From: Leptomonas pyrrhocoris
Taxonomy: Eukaryota; Euglenozoa; Kinetoplastea; Trypanosomatida; Trypanosomatidae
NCBI RefSeq assembly: GCF_001293395.1
Contig: NW_015438362.1
Location: forward strand, 62,001-126,000
Reading direction: 5' to 3'
Length of the DNA stretch: 64,000 nt
Of the stretch, positions 46,240-57,700 are shown piece after piece. The position numbers and the translations under genes are program-made. Within the stretch, counting starts at the first letter, position 1. Each line of letters starts with the position of its first letter. The notes beneath the pieces were generated by a model. That model was not told where the DNA came from. It ran no database searches and was given only the letters and a program-made list of their open reading frames with translations.

Positions 46240-47484
46240 ACTGCTGTCGAGTTCTAATCAATATTACGGCGCCTGTTGTTAGCGGTAAACGCAAAAGAAT
46301 AAGGTAACGCTTCGGAAAGACGCGTTTCGCGAGAGCTGGGCACGCTTGAAGGGGGGGGGGGAGAGACGAGGATTCAAGCTAGTACACCTTCGTTTAAGAG
46401 AGGGTGTATATTGAAGGGCTTTATCCGAAGCCTTAAAGGCGGAGAGCAGCAATACGAAACAGCAGTAGTCGCCGAAAACAAAAAAGAAAAGAAAACAAAG
46501 GAGAGGATTGCAAAGTGCAAGTAAGAAGGTCAAGTACACTTGCAATGAGAGATTCAAAAATACGCGAGCAGCGCAAATCAAGTCAGCGCTGGATATCAGC
46601 TGTATGGATCGCTGCTGTTGTTGCGCTGACAACTGTTTCTCGGTGTGGTAGACCCGTTCTCAGAAAACTAAGAATATGTTCGATGTGCGCCGAGTTGAAT
46701 GCCGGCAACAGAAACAAACAAACAAAATATGAATATCTACACACATCCTAAACAGATGGGAATAGAAGAGTAAGGCCGAGACAGGGAGAGAGTTGCACAG
46801 TACTTAAGGAATCAAAGGCACAGTTTCATTGAACCGTCAAGGCAGAACAACGCAAGCCTGCCGGCCTTTAAGGGCTTCGGGGGCTTGTACAACAGTGGCT
46901 CCACCCCTCAACGCGACTTGTCACGTAAGGATGCCCAGCTAACCGAACCACGAACGTACAGCTTTTCCTTTCGTTAGATTGCAGTTTGATAAAAAGCACG
47001 TGCGTGAACCACAGCAACAACAACGACGGAAAGAACCGAAAACAGGTCTAATAAAACAAGAAGAAAAATAAAAAGCGTGAAGTCTAGCACACACATATAT
47101 ATAGACATATATATATGTAGAAAAATATAAAGTAGAGGTAGGCAAAAAACTGGTACAGACACAACCATGAAGGTCACGGAATCGTAAAACAGCAACAAAA
47201 AATTTTGCACAAGTGAGGGAAGGAAAGCAAAGGAGAGAAAAACAAGACGCGTGTGGGAAAGTCGCTCCGCCATACACCCTCAGACACTTACACAGCTACG
47301 TTGACGAGGCCCATAGACTACGCAAACGGAGGCGACGAAACACGGACAGCTGTGACCAAGAACGAATTCGCTGGGACAAAATCGCAACAGACCCATCTCA
47401 ATATATATATTTACACAAAGAAAAAGCTCTCCGAAGAAAGACATCACGTATCCACTTCCGTTCTTTCTTCATAACTTCCTTTTC
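46240..47484. other. Spacer with G11 run
   Basis: About 1.2 kb of AT-rich spacer. An 11-base G run lies at 46351-46361 and TA-rich runs at about 47,094-47,116. No gene seen. Confidence 0.5.
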
Positions 47485-49302
47485 TTAGTGGCCGAAGGCG
47501 TCCGAGAGTTCGTCTGCCTCTTCGTCGTTCTGCTCCACACCGGCCTGTCTACCACGGTTGGAGCGCTGTCGTTGGCCTTCTTGCCCATTTGTGCCGTAGT
47601 TTGGTCTGTCCCCCCCTCCACCTCCTTGACTTCTAGGGTTGTAGCCGCCCCTGCTAGCACCGCCGCCACCGCCGTACATCATCATGTCATCATTCGTGTC
47701 GTAATACGCGGGGCCGCTGTTGAAAGCGCCACCGCCGCCACTAGCGTCGAGGTTCCCGTCATCGTACCCGCGCTGTCCCGGCGGGGGCAGGCGTGGATCC
47801 GGCTCCATTCCGTAGTCGTCCTCTGCGTCGCGCGCATTGACATCGTCGCGGGTGCGGCTGTGTCGATGGCGACGGCGATGGTGGCTGTGCGAGATGCGCG
47901 AGGCCGGCTCGGGGTCGTAGACTTCGTTGTTTGGCTCTGCCTGACCGTCCATCACGGGGTACTCGCCCTCCTGCGGTGTCCAGGCGTCCTGCGTGCCAAC
48001 CGCGTCGTCGCCGTCAAACCCGTAGCCGGCATTGTCGTTGTAATAGCCGCCGCCGTTGCCATCCGGACCGTAAGCCGGGTCGAACAGCAGTTGGTCGTCG
48101 TTGTAGACGGTGTCGGGTCCGTTCCCGCCTCCGCCGCCGAGCTGATCCCGTGCGTTTTCGTTCATCTCATTGTCAGTGAAGTATTCGTCAAAAGGCACGT
48201 CGAAGAACTGATCCGCTGGACCGCCGTCTTGGCCGCTGCCGAGCACCCCGTCTTCCTCGTCGACCGGTGGCGGTACCATCATGTTTTCCCTCCATGCAAA
48301 ACCCATGTTGTCGATCTGTGATTCGTGGTCGCCGAAGTTCTCCTTCAGCTTCTCAAACTGCTTCTCTTTGAGAGCCTTCGCTACCTGCTCTCGCATCGCT
48401 TGCACCAGGGCCTCGAAGTCCTCCTCGGTCATCAGTTGATAGGAGCGGACAATGCGCACCTTCTGGCCCTCTTTAATCGCGTTGCGAGCGTCTTCGATGA
48501 TGGCGTTGCGTTGGGCAGTGTGCAGCTTCAGCAGCGGCTTATACGTGTTGCACAGGACGCCGCGCGACTCCCACGGCGCGTCTGCCTCGGAGAGCAAAAT
48601 AATTGCATCGTCCTCGGAGAACCAGCAGAGGACGATGGCGGCGCTGAAGTAGATCATCTCCGACACACACGTTGCGGCAAAGGGCCAATAGACCGCGGTG
48701 GAGAAGATGGTGTAATCGTCAAACTCTGAGGAGAGCAGCTGCTCGTAGTTGCTCCGGCGCATCTCTGCCGCACAGTACTTCAGCGCACTCTGGAAGAAGC
48801 GGCGGTTGCCGTCGAAGGACCACATCACCACGCAAATCGCGATACAGTACACCTGGGTCATCATCACCGTGATGTGGTAAAGGGGGACGTGCACGCCAAA
48901 CAGGCGGAGGTGGCGGTTTCCTTTGGAGTAGTTCAACGCAACAAAGCAATTGTTCACAAGCAGAAGAAACTCTAGCACAAAGAGACCCGTGACGTACTGC
49001 GCTGTCGTCATGAGACCGTAGCCGATGTTGCCGATGGTCACCTGGACGGAGCCTCGCACGTTGCCGAGGTGGATTGAGCCATTGTACACGCAGTTCTGCA
49101 TAACTAACGTGATGGAGTCAGAGATGACGAGGTCGGTCTGTCGGTAGTACTCCGGCATGGAGTTGCTCAGCCGGGTGTAGAAGTCCGACATGAGAACGAC
49201 TAAACTGGTAACGTGGACTAGATTGGCGATCAGGTACAGACTCTTGAACACGTACTCCAGCTTCCTGCGTGGATACTGTGGTGTTGGGTAAATGAAGAAC
49301 AT
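47485..49302 (-). CDS. Four-span membrane protein with long disordered acidic/Gly-rich tail
   Basis: 605 residues; family not recognised. The first 240 residues hold four membrane spans (about 20-41, 96-120, 143-165, 200-230) with a large loop of about 50 residues between spans 1 and 2 containing one N-glycosylation sequon (NGS). Then a charged helical segment (about 265-330, rich in Glu/Lys/Ala) leads to a disordered tail of about 270 residues, rich in Asp, Gly, Asn and Tyr with Gly runs and a His/Arg cluster (SHSHHRRRHRHSR). No signal peptide precedes span 1. The layout, tetraspan-like with the tail in the cytosol, would suit a membrane anchor or scaffold. The ATG at 49302 begins immediately before a short amphipathic N-terminus. 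Confidence 0.78.
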   Translation of the reverse strand: MFFIYPTPQYPRRKLEYVFKSLYLIANLVHVTSLVVLMSDFYTRLSNSMPEYYRQTDLVISDSITLVMQNCVYNGSIHLGNVRGSVQVTIGNIGYGLMTTAQYVTGLFVLEFLLLVNNCFVALNYSKGNRHLRLFGVHVPLYHITVMMTQVYCIAICVVMWSFDGNRRFFQSALKYCAAEMRRSNYEQLLSSEFDDYTIFSTAVYWPFAATCVSEMIYFSAAIVLCWFSEDDAIILLSEADAPWESRGVLCNTYKPLLKLHTAQRNAIIEDARNAIKEGQKVRIVRSYQLMTEEDFEALVQAMREQVAKALKEKQFEKLKENFGDHESQIDNMGFAWRENMMVPPPVDEEDGVLGSGQDGGPADQFFDVPFDEYFTDNEMNENARDQLGGGGGNGPDTVYNDDQLLFDPAYGPDGNGGGYYNDNAGYGFDGDDAVGTQDAWTPQEGEYPVMDGQAEPNNEVYDPEPASRISHSHHRRRHRHSRTRDDVNARDAEDDYGMEPDPRLPPPGQRGYDDGNLDASGGGGAFNSGPAYYDTNDDMMMYGGGGGASRGGYNPRSQGGGGGDRPNYGTNGQEGQRQRSNRGRQAGVEQNDEEADELSDAFGH

Positions 49303-50223
49303 CGTAAAAGGAACAGAACGAGTAGGTCTCCCAAAGGGCGAGAAGCCGTATATTTGTCGCCTCCGATGGTTAAAAAGAATACTAAAATAAAAAGAAGCTG
49401 AAGAGAACAGACGTGGACGGAGCTAACCTGAATTCAGCGCACGTTTTGTTCTTGTAGTTCAGTTTGGCACTCTAGTTATAGAAAGATGTATATTTGGGGA
49501 ATCAGCTGGTACAGGCAGTGAAGTGCAAAGAAAGCGCGATGCTGTGAAACACACAAAAAGCTCTTGCCGCTTCCTCTTCTAATATGTATATAGAACGTAC
49601 CTTTGTTGTCGAGTTTCGTACACAATGGAACGGAGTAGGGAGAAAAGGGCTCTTTTCCCTTCTCGAATATTCATGTGTAATTGTGTTCTACTGACGAATC
49701 GAAGGATCACGTCTCAAAGGGAGAACGAAGTTGGCGTGCCGTGTTGGTACGTGGAAAAAGGAACCAAACCATAAAAGGCAATTCGTAAGAGAGTAAGATT
49801 CAAGTGGAAGACAGAAGAGACACAAACACGCGCAGAAACGGAAGCGCTTCCAACCCAAAATTGGCTGAAAATAGACGTTCAAAGACCCCACGTGTACAGC
49901 GCATGAGAAGGCGTCAATGCAGCAACCAGCTGCTGACCTTCTCTATATATATATTTTCAATACTGAACTGCGTTCAAGTGCGTTGCGAAAGCGTCAGAAA
50001 AAAAAAAGAAAGAAAGAAAGCAAGAACACGGTGGACGAGCTCCTCAAATATCTGAACCACGTCTCCCTTGTTAGGCAAACAAGGAATCACGTTCATAACG
50101 CTGTACGTCGACGTACAATTCACAGAGTACTTCATCCCTCCCTTCCTCCAAAACACCAACAAGTAAATCCATCGCACAGAGTTTTCTCGATTCTTCTTTT
50201 TGGGGAGGGGGCTCGCATCATCC
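49303..50223. other. Spacer between DEAH helicase and four-span protein gene
   Basis: AT-rich spacer. A purine-rich plus-strand run at about 49,995-50,025 and TA-rich tracts are present. No gene seen. Confidence 0.5.
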
Positions 50224-53200
50224 TTAGCGGCGTTGCTTCTTCAAACGCGATATGCGCCATGAGCTGCCGGTTTCCCACGACTTCAAGATGGGTGTGAAAC
50301 GCTCCGCCGCCTGCTCCTTCGTGAGCCGCCCCTCCTTCGGCTTTGCGTAAAAGGCGGGTGCCAGCTCTACCAGCCACTTCGGCTCAATCGCCAGCAGCTC
50401 CGTCATGTACTCCCGTTTCGTCATGCGCAGGTCGTCGTACAGCACATACTTGGGCGGATCGTCGATGAGCACCGAAGACGGGTGCACGTAGACCTCTCGC
50501 CGGTCAGACAAGGTGACGTACGAGCGCGTGTGCGAGTCGACGCGGCGTGCGGCGTGGAAGAAGTACCCGGCGGTGATGGACTTGCGGACTTGGTCTAAGT
50601 TGGTGTCGTTCTCGTGCGAGATGTGCTGATTGCGGCGGGCCAGCATGTCCTTGAGCTGATCGCGTGTGTCGCGGGCTTCCACGAGCATGCGGTGCTTCAG
50701 AAAATTGCGCTTGCTCCACTCCTCTGACATGCCGGCCTCGACCCACGCGTCGTACACCGCCATCAGCGTGAGCTGGTCGCCTTCCGGCTGCATGAACTGA
50801 CGGCGTGCCGCATCGGCGGCCTCTTGCTGATCTCGTGGGCGGTAGAAGACACCGCGCTTCTGCACCGCGAGCATCGACACAATGGTGAGCACCGGCTCAC
50901 TGCAGCCGAGGTCGACGGCGGTGAGCAGCGTCTTGCTCTGAGAGGGGTCAATGGACAGCTGGGCCATGCGACTGCCCAGCGGGGTGAGGAGCCCTTCGTC
51001 GTCGAGGGCCTCGAGGTAGCGCAGCTTCTCCAGCGCGGACACGATGACTTCCTTCGGCGGACAGTCCATGAGCTCCAAGTTCAGCAAGTCGAGCCCCATC
51101 GCCTTTAGCTGCAGGGTGACATGGAAGAGGCTTGTGCGCATAATGTCCGGAATCGTCTCTGGCACCATCTCCTCCGTGAATTGCTGCTCTGTGTACATGC
51201 GATAGCACTTGCCAGGGCCGATACGCCCCGCACGACCCGAGCGCTGCTTCGCCTGTGCCTGCGATACCGGCACCACCTTGAGCTGATCAATCCCGTGCTT
51301 CGCATCGAAGATGTTTTGCTTGCAGTAGCCGCTGTCCACCACGTAGTAGAGGTTCGTAATGGTGATGGACGTCTCGGCGACGTTGGTGGCGAGCACGACC
51401 TTGCGGCATCCAGGCGGCGTCGCCTCAAACACCTTCGACTGCACCTCCTGCGGCATCGTGGCGGTCAGCGGCAGCACCATTAAGTCCGGCAACGGGGTGG
51501 TCACCTGCTGACGCAGCATCTCCATCCAGCGGAAGAGCTGCTCGCCACCCAGCTCGATTTCTTCCTGTCCGGTCAAGAAGACGAGGACATCGCCGGGTGG
51601 CTCCTGCAGGTGGATCATCATCACCGTCTGCAGCGCCGCACGGACATAGTCGTTCGCGGGGTCGGTGAGGTAGTAGGTCTCCACCGGGAAGGTGCGTCCC
51701 TCAATTCGAAACGGCTCCTCCGCGCCAAAGTAGGCACAAAACTTGTTCGTGTCCAGCGTGGCGGACGTGATCATCACCTTGAGACCTTCGTGCTTGCGCA
51801 AGGCCTGGCGAACAATGGCGAAGAGCAGATCCGTGTTAATGGAGCGCTCGTGCGCCTCGTCGAGAATGATGACGCTGTAGCGCTGAAAGCTGTCGTCGAG
51901 AAGGGCTTCGCGGAGCAGCATACCGTCCGTCATGTACTTGATCTTCGTCAGCGACGAGGTAACGTCGCGAAAGCGCACGGTGTAGCCAACCTCCTCGCCG
52001 AGGCGGCAGCCATACTCCTCGGCTACGCGCATGGCGAGCGTCTCAGCCGCAACACGGCGCGGCTGCGTGCACGCCACGATGCCGTGATCTGCATAGCCGT
52101 GCTCGACCAAGTACTGCGGAATCTGCGTTGTCTTACCGCTGCCTGTCTCGCCCACCAAGACCGTCACGCGGTGGGAGTCGACGAACTTCATGAGGGCGTC
52201 GCGCTTGGCGTAGATGGGAAGAGAGGCGCGCTGCTCTTGAAGCGACTGCGTCGTCTCCGGCAAGCCAAAGCGCGGCTTGCGGCCAAAGCTGTGCTTCATC
52301 CACGGTGGGAGCTTGCTGGGCAGATCCTGTGGGCGAAAGCCGCCCTCCTCCGGTGGCGCATCCAGCTCCGAGTGCAGCAGAGTGGGATGCATGGTGAACT
52401 CTTCCCCATCCGCTGCAGCCGCGTTTCTTCGTGCGCCTCCACCTCCGGTTGCAGCCGCTGCTTCATTTTCGTCTTCGTTAAACCGCTGCTGTTGCTGCTG
52501 CCGCTGCGCCTTGCGCGCGATGACGCGGCGCTCCATGTTGATCTTCTCCTGCATCTGCGCCGTCCTCTCCATACTCGTCAGCTTTGACGAGTCACCCTGC
52601 TGCTTCTGCGCCAGCCGGTCCAGGATGGCCTGCCGGTGCTGTGGGGAGTTTGCGTTTTGCAGCATCTGCGAGGGGAGGAGGGCCCGGTAGTTGATGCGAC
52701 GGTGCAGCGTGGAGGAGAAGCCCAAGTTGCGCAGAAACCGCGGCTCCGTCTCGTTCAGCTCCACATCTGCCCCTCCCTCGTCGCCGGTGTCCTCCGACTT
52801 GAGCTTCAGGAGGTCTGCTTCATCCGCCAGGCCGCTGCGGACGTGTTGGGCCAGTCGGAACATCTCCTCTGGCGACACTTTCATGGCGTTTCTGCGCTCC
52901 GCGGTGGAGGTGGACATGCTGGACAGGTCCACGCCGTCCTGCCGCTGCCGCTGCTGCTGAGCGAGGTGGGCGGCCTCCTCCGCCCCGCGCTTCGCATCTT
53001 CGGCGAGGAGAAGGGAGCCGACGGCGAGGCCAGTGATGACGGTGTCGGTCGAGAGGCAGTCGTGCAACGTGTCGTAGAGTTGCTCGATGCTGGTCACTGA
53101 AATCGCTGCCTCTGCCGGCTCGCCGGCATTCATTTCCGCTTCCACCTCCTCCGCCCCACCGTTGATGGCGGCAGACAGAGAGGCGAGCACGCGCTCTTTC

Positions 53201-53496
53201 GTGGCACTCTCCCGCTGCGCCGTCGCCTCCGCGCTCCCGTCCGCTGCGTCCATCTGCTTCGCCACTGCGGCCTTCTCGCCACAGTATAAATCCACCAGAC
53301 CCTCCACATCGTCCAGGTAGCCGTCGCTCTCTTCTTGGGTGGCCGGGTGGCCCATCACGCACTCCAGCTGCTCATACAGGACAGACTTGCAGTACAGCTC
53401 TTGCAGCTTCATGAGAATGGACAAGTTTTGCCGCTCTGCAGCGGCGTCGTCTTCGCCCGTCGCGTCCACTGGACTGTTTGTGCCGCCAACGTCCAT
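50224..53496 (-). CDS. DEAH-box RNA helicase, Prp2/Prp22 group
   Basis: 1,090 residues from the ATG at 53496. All helicase motifs are present: motif I GETGSGKTTQ (near 448), Ia TQPRRVAAE, II DEAHERS (near 545), III SAT, IV FLTGQEEIE, V TNVAETSITI and VI QRSGRAGR. The helicase-associated winged-helix/ratchet and OB-fold regions follow, ending in a basic tail (RLKKQRR). The lead-in LPIYAKRDALMKFV and the late MTELLAIEPKWLVELAPAF are typical of the spliceosomal Prp2/Prp16/Prp22 group. The N-terminal 400 residues are acidic and coiled-coil-like with no S1 domain visible, which favours a Prp2-like over a Prp22-like role. In trypanosomatids such helicases serve trans-splicing. Which paralogue this is cannot be settled from sequence alone. 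Confidence 0.92.
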   Translation of the reverse strand: MDVGGTNSPVDATGEDDAAAERQNLSILMKLQELYCKSVLYEQLECVMGHPATQEESDGYLDDVEGLVDLYCGEKAAVAKQMDAADGSAEATAQRESATKERVLASLSAAINGGAEEVEAEMNAGEPAEAAISVTSIEQLYDTLHDCLSTDTVITGLAVGSLLLAEDAKRGAEEAAHLAQQQRQRQDGVDLSSMSTSTAERRNAMKVSPEEMFRLAQHVRSGLADEADLLKLKSEDTGDEGGADVELNETEPRFLRNLGFSSTLHRRINYRALLPSQMLQNANSPQHRQAILDRLAQKQQGDSSKLTSMERTAQMQEKINMERRVIARKAQRQQQQQRFNEDENEAAAATGGGGARRNAAAADGEEFTMHPTLLHSELDAPPEEGGFRPQDLPSKLPPWMKHSFGRKPRFGLPETTQSLQEQRASLPIYAKRDALMKFVDSHRVTVLVGETGSGKTTQIPQYLVEHGYADHGIVACTQPRRVAAETLAMRVAEEYGCRLGEEVGYTVRFRDVTSSLTKIKYMTDGMLLREALLDDSFQRYSVIILDEAHERSINTDLLFAIVRQALRKHEGLKVMITSATLDTNKFCAYFGAEEPFRIEGRTFPVETYYLTDPANDYVRAALQTVMMIHLQEPPGDVLVFLTGQEEIELGGEQLFRWMEMLRQQVTTPLPDLMVLPLTATMPQEVQSKVFEATPPGCRKVVLATNVAETSITITNLYYVVDSGYCKQNIFDAKHGIDQLKVVPVSQAQAKQRSGRAGRIGPGKCYRMYTEQQFTEEMVPETIPDIMRTSLFHVTLQLKAMGLDLLNLELMDCPPKEVIVSALEKLRYLEALDDEGLLTPLGSRMAQLSIDPSQSKTLLTAVDLGCSEPVLTIVSMLAVQKRGVFYRPRDQQEAADAARRQFMQPEGDQLTLMAVYDAWVEAGMSEEWSKRNFLKHRMLVEARDTRDQLKDMLARRNQHISHENDTNLDQVRKSITAGYFFHAARRVDSHTRSYVTLSDRREVYVHPSSVLIDDPPKYVLYDDLRMTKREYMTELLAIEPKWLVELAPAFYAKPKEGRLTKEQAAERFTPILKSWETGSSWRISRLKKQRR

Positions 53497-54714
53497 TGCA
53501 AGGCGCAATACACAGGGGGAGGGGGGAGGGAGAGAGAAATCGAGACAGAATACAGCTAGGAAAAACAACAACAACAACGGAATAATGCAATGGCAATAAA
53601 TGCGTGAAGGTGTACTTCTGCGATTGCCCTTTCCTCTGTTGGAACTATGAACAACAGCAACAACAAAACGCGACCAACATATATGGCCGCAGTTTCCGAC
53701 ACTTCAATAAAACCAGCAGGAAAAAAAAAGAGCGAGAAGGAAGGGGGAGGGGAAGAGGAGCAGAAGACAAGGATGACAAAGCGAAAAGGTGCACCTTTGC
53801 TTGAGAGAGGAACATGCTGAGAAGGCGATGCATGACGACAGAAGAGCTTTGGGCGCCATGCAGTACCACATTTGTCATACACACACACACGCTCAAGGAG
53901 AGCACCAAAGGAATCTATCGCAGTGAAAAGACGAGGCTCGACCGCTCCACATGAAGTGGGTAGCATCAGCACGACTGAAAACCGTGAAACGATGTTAAAT
54001 GATTTTTTAATTCGGCCTTCTATACACACCAGGCCAACTTACAGGATGCTGCGAGTACTTCTGCGGTGACGTAGATGCTAAAGTTGGTGTAGCGCTGTTC
54101 AGTCAACGAAAGATAGCAAAAAAAAAACGAGAAGGAAAAAAAAGAGAATGTTTGTGATGTGGGGACGGCATGCTATCCACCATCGCTACCAACAGCAATA
54201 CAAAAGATAACAAGAACACCCTAACTAGTACGTACATAGGGATACAGATGAAATGGTGTCGCGACAAGCGCCCATCAAGTACACAATGACCACCAAACCA
54301 AAACAGCAACGGAAAAAGAGAGGCAGACAGACTCTGCAATCTAAAGTACCACACCGGAGGAAAGAGTCGGAGAACGCACCCAGCATTTCCCTCATTAAAA
54401 AATACACATCTCTCCTGGCAAGAACAAGACACGGAAACAACGATAAACACAACCAAAGTGGTATCGACAGACTCAACCGACAGCGCAAGAAGGCAAGGCT
54501 CATGAGTAGTAAACCCAAACATTCATCATCATCATCATAAGAAGAGAGAGAGCAAAACAAAAAATAGCAGCTCGATTTTTTTTTTTACTTTCGCTCTCCC
54601 TTCTGCCTCAGAGCTTTCATTTTCCCTTTCAACATTTCACTGCCACTCAGACTCGTTGTTTTCCTCGCAATTCAAATCCGAAGGTGATCGCCGATAGCCG
54701 CTGACGGCAGCGTC
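53497..54714. other. Spacer between the four-module protein and DEAH helicase
   Basis: Holds a G/A-rich plus-strand tract at 53,513-53,540 (minus-strand pyrimidines) close to the helicase start, an A/G run at 53,721-53,765, and a (TCA) repeat at about 54,523-54,538. No gene seen. Confidence 0.5.
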
Positions 54715-57700
54715 CTACTCCGCTTCATCCTCCAAGGTCAACGGCTCCGACATAAGGCCCAGCTTCTTCTTCGGTGCGGCAGAGCCCGAGGTGCGCATGA
54801 ACTGTACGAGACCGTACGGACTCGTACCCACGTTCTCTAGGTCGCCCATCTCAATTAGCTTCTGCTTCGTAACCACAAAACAAAGACCAAACACGGCGTA
54901 CTCCGCATCCCAGAGTTCGACAAGCTGCTTCTCTTTGCTGTAGGCCTTCACCAGCGCCACACTGCGGCCGAGGTTCGGTAGCTGATGGGTGCGCAGGACG
55001 TCGTAATTCACCAGCAGCACGGTCTCCGTGGACTGCGTTGATTTCTCGAGCAGCTCGTCCAGCTCTTCGTCCACGTCGATGTCTTCGAGCACCTGCACGG
55101 AGACGCACGCGGCAGCACCGCTTTGGTGCGGGTTGCGGGACTCGAGAAATTTCCTGCACACCTCCGCCATAAAAGAGGCGTCGATCTTCTTGTTGATGAC
55201 GGACAGCGACACCTCCACATCGCGCCAGGCAAAGGCCTGGCTGCCACGGCGGCGTTGGTCGTCCATCGTCTTGAGGTAGGCCTCGTAGAAGATCTCTTCC
55301 GGACTGAAGAAGTACCCCATCTGCGAGAAGGCGAAGGACAAGCACTGAAAGTGTGGGCTCGGGCTCACAAGGAAGACGTTCTGCACAGGAAGCAGCTCCA
55401 GCCGGAAGTTGCGCTCCTCGTTCGCGGCAAAGATGTGCTCCTTCGAGCCTTCGGCGACACGGGAAACGAGCAGCACACCTCGCGTGCGGTGCTTGCGGGT
55501 GACCTCGTTGTCAAGCACGGACTCGTACACTTCCAGTAGAGGGGCAGACCACTCGCGCAGAAAGCTGTTGGGGTTGGTGTCGAGCACCCGCACGCTCCCG
55601 AGCTCCTCGTCGTAGCCCACCACCATGCCCAGACTGCCAAACGGGTGGAGAGCACCGTTCACGAGCAGGCGGCTTGGGTCAAAGTGCAGGAGCAGCACGT
55701 GGCTGCCGTCCAGCGAGGTTTGGATGAGTTGCTCCAGTTGCGGCAGTTGCAGCTTGAGTACACCGTCCGCGTTGCTATCACCGTGGTAGGCGGTCACCTC
55801 GATGTTCTCATTCAAGTTTGCCACCTGCAGGTACTGCGTGAGACACACGTGCAAGGACTCGAGGGTGTGGGAGCGAATGACCAGCGCGGAGATCGCGAAA
55901 GGCAGGCGCTGTATCACGTCGTCGAAGGTGGTCATGATACCGAGGCGGGTGCAGGTCATGGCCACCATCGTCGGCATTATCGGTAGCGACGGGAAGGTGA
56001 AGGGGTGGGTCAGCAGCGTCTGCGTTTCCTTTCTCCATGCACTGTCCAGTTCGTGCTGACGGTCCACCAACTCGAGACGGCTTTCCACCATCGGCGCGAG
56101 CATCTTCGGAGCGCCGACGCGCCGCGGTACCCCACCTGCCCCGCCGCACTTCGAGAAGACGAGGTAGCCGCTGCCCGTCATGGACTTGTGCAGGCGATCC
56201 AACGGACAGGACCACGTACGTGAAAAGGTCTTGGGGTGCGCGTCGATGAGCACCGCCGTCTGCGTCTCCTGATCGTAGCCGGCTAGGATGCACCACTGCG
56301 GCTCCTCGACGATGTAGAGCACGTTGTGCGCGACGCAGGCGTTGTACATAATCACCATGACGTGCTCCGGCGCCTCGGGGTCTCTGTTCGCGTCCTTCAC
56401 ATCGATCAAGATCGATTCAAGGTCGAAAACGGAGATGGTCGGCACCGCGTCCTCTCGAGAGATCTTGGTCAGCACGGGATAGAGGTGCACCTCCATATCC
56501 CGCTTCGAGAGTTTCAGGTAGTCGGCGGCGTACTCGTACACCCGCTCGAGAGGCAGCACGCCGTCCAGAAAGACCTCGGCGGGCAGCTTCATGGTTCGAA
56601 TGATATCCGACACGGGCAGACCGTTGCCGTAGCCGTGCGTGCCGGGGCGGACACCGCTGAGCAGGTGCATCGCCCACGCGACGGCCACGGTGTGGGGGCT
56701 GATGTGGTGCGAGACGGCCATCGACTGCGTGCCCATCTGTGTGGTACCCAACACCTTACCACTGGCCAGCTCTGGCGTCCAAAATATCTTTATCTCATCC
56801 GTGGTAAACTCAGGATGAAGTTCCTTCTTGAAGATGCGGATGAAGCCGCGGGCGCGGTGGCTCTCCTCGGCGACCATCATCGCCTTGAAGAGCGACGCCG
56901 CCGGCACCTCTTTCAGTTTCACGTGCAGCGCGTCGTTGGCGACGCCCTCGGCGATGGTCACCATCAGCTGCACCGCGTTGCGCACGTCCACGATGACCGC
57001 ATACGCGCCGTCGTTGCGTGGGGCGTAGTGCCGCTCCAGGTGACGAGGACTCGGCCCCAAGACGGAGGTTGCCAACGGCGAGTTCAGCTCATCCTCGTCC
57101 TCGTACGCGTCGACCAGCATCGCCTGCTCGAGGACGTAGGGGTCGAAGTTCACAATCCGAATCGCCTGCGTCTCTTCTTCGCAGTCCTGCGTGACGAGGC
57201 GCTGGAACTCCGGAAGCTGCATGCGCGTCTGGCGGTCCCCCACCTCGTTCGGACCTAGCTCCACCTGACCCATCGTCGGCGAAACATCCAGGTGCACCTC
57301 CTCCAGGCTGTAGTCGCCCTTAAAGCGGTTGTCCACGTCGAGGAATTCGCGAATGATATCGGCCATGATGGGCAGGTGAGGCGGGCCGGAGTGCAGCATG
57401 TGTAGAGGCAGCTGCGTGGCAAAGAAGATGTCCTCTAGCGTCACGCGGCGCCGGCGGTCTTTGCAGTCTTTATCGCCTCCAAGCAAATAAGACAGCCCGG
57501 CGGCCGCCGCGCCAAAGTGGTCGCATTGCATGATATCCGCGAGAGAATCGGGATTCTCGACCTCGTAGCTGCGGAAGAAGTTCATGCGTCCTTTTCGGAT
57601 CTCCAGCATCTGCTGGCGGGAGTGTCTGGGCTGCTGCTGCCCGACCGAGGTAGAGCCGGCGCTGCGGTTCGTCGTGTCGTTCGCCGTCGTCCCCGCAGGC

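Noticed and set aside
54523-54538. TCATCA-like string resembling a reverse C box
   Set aside because: It is part of a (TCA) microsatellite with no paired D box.
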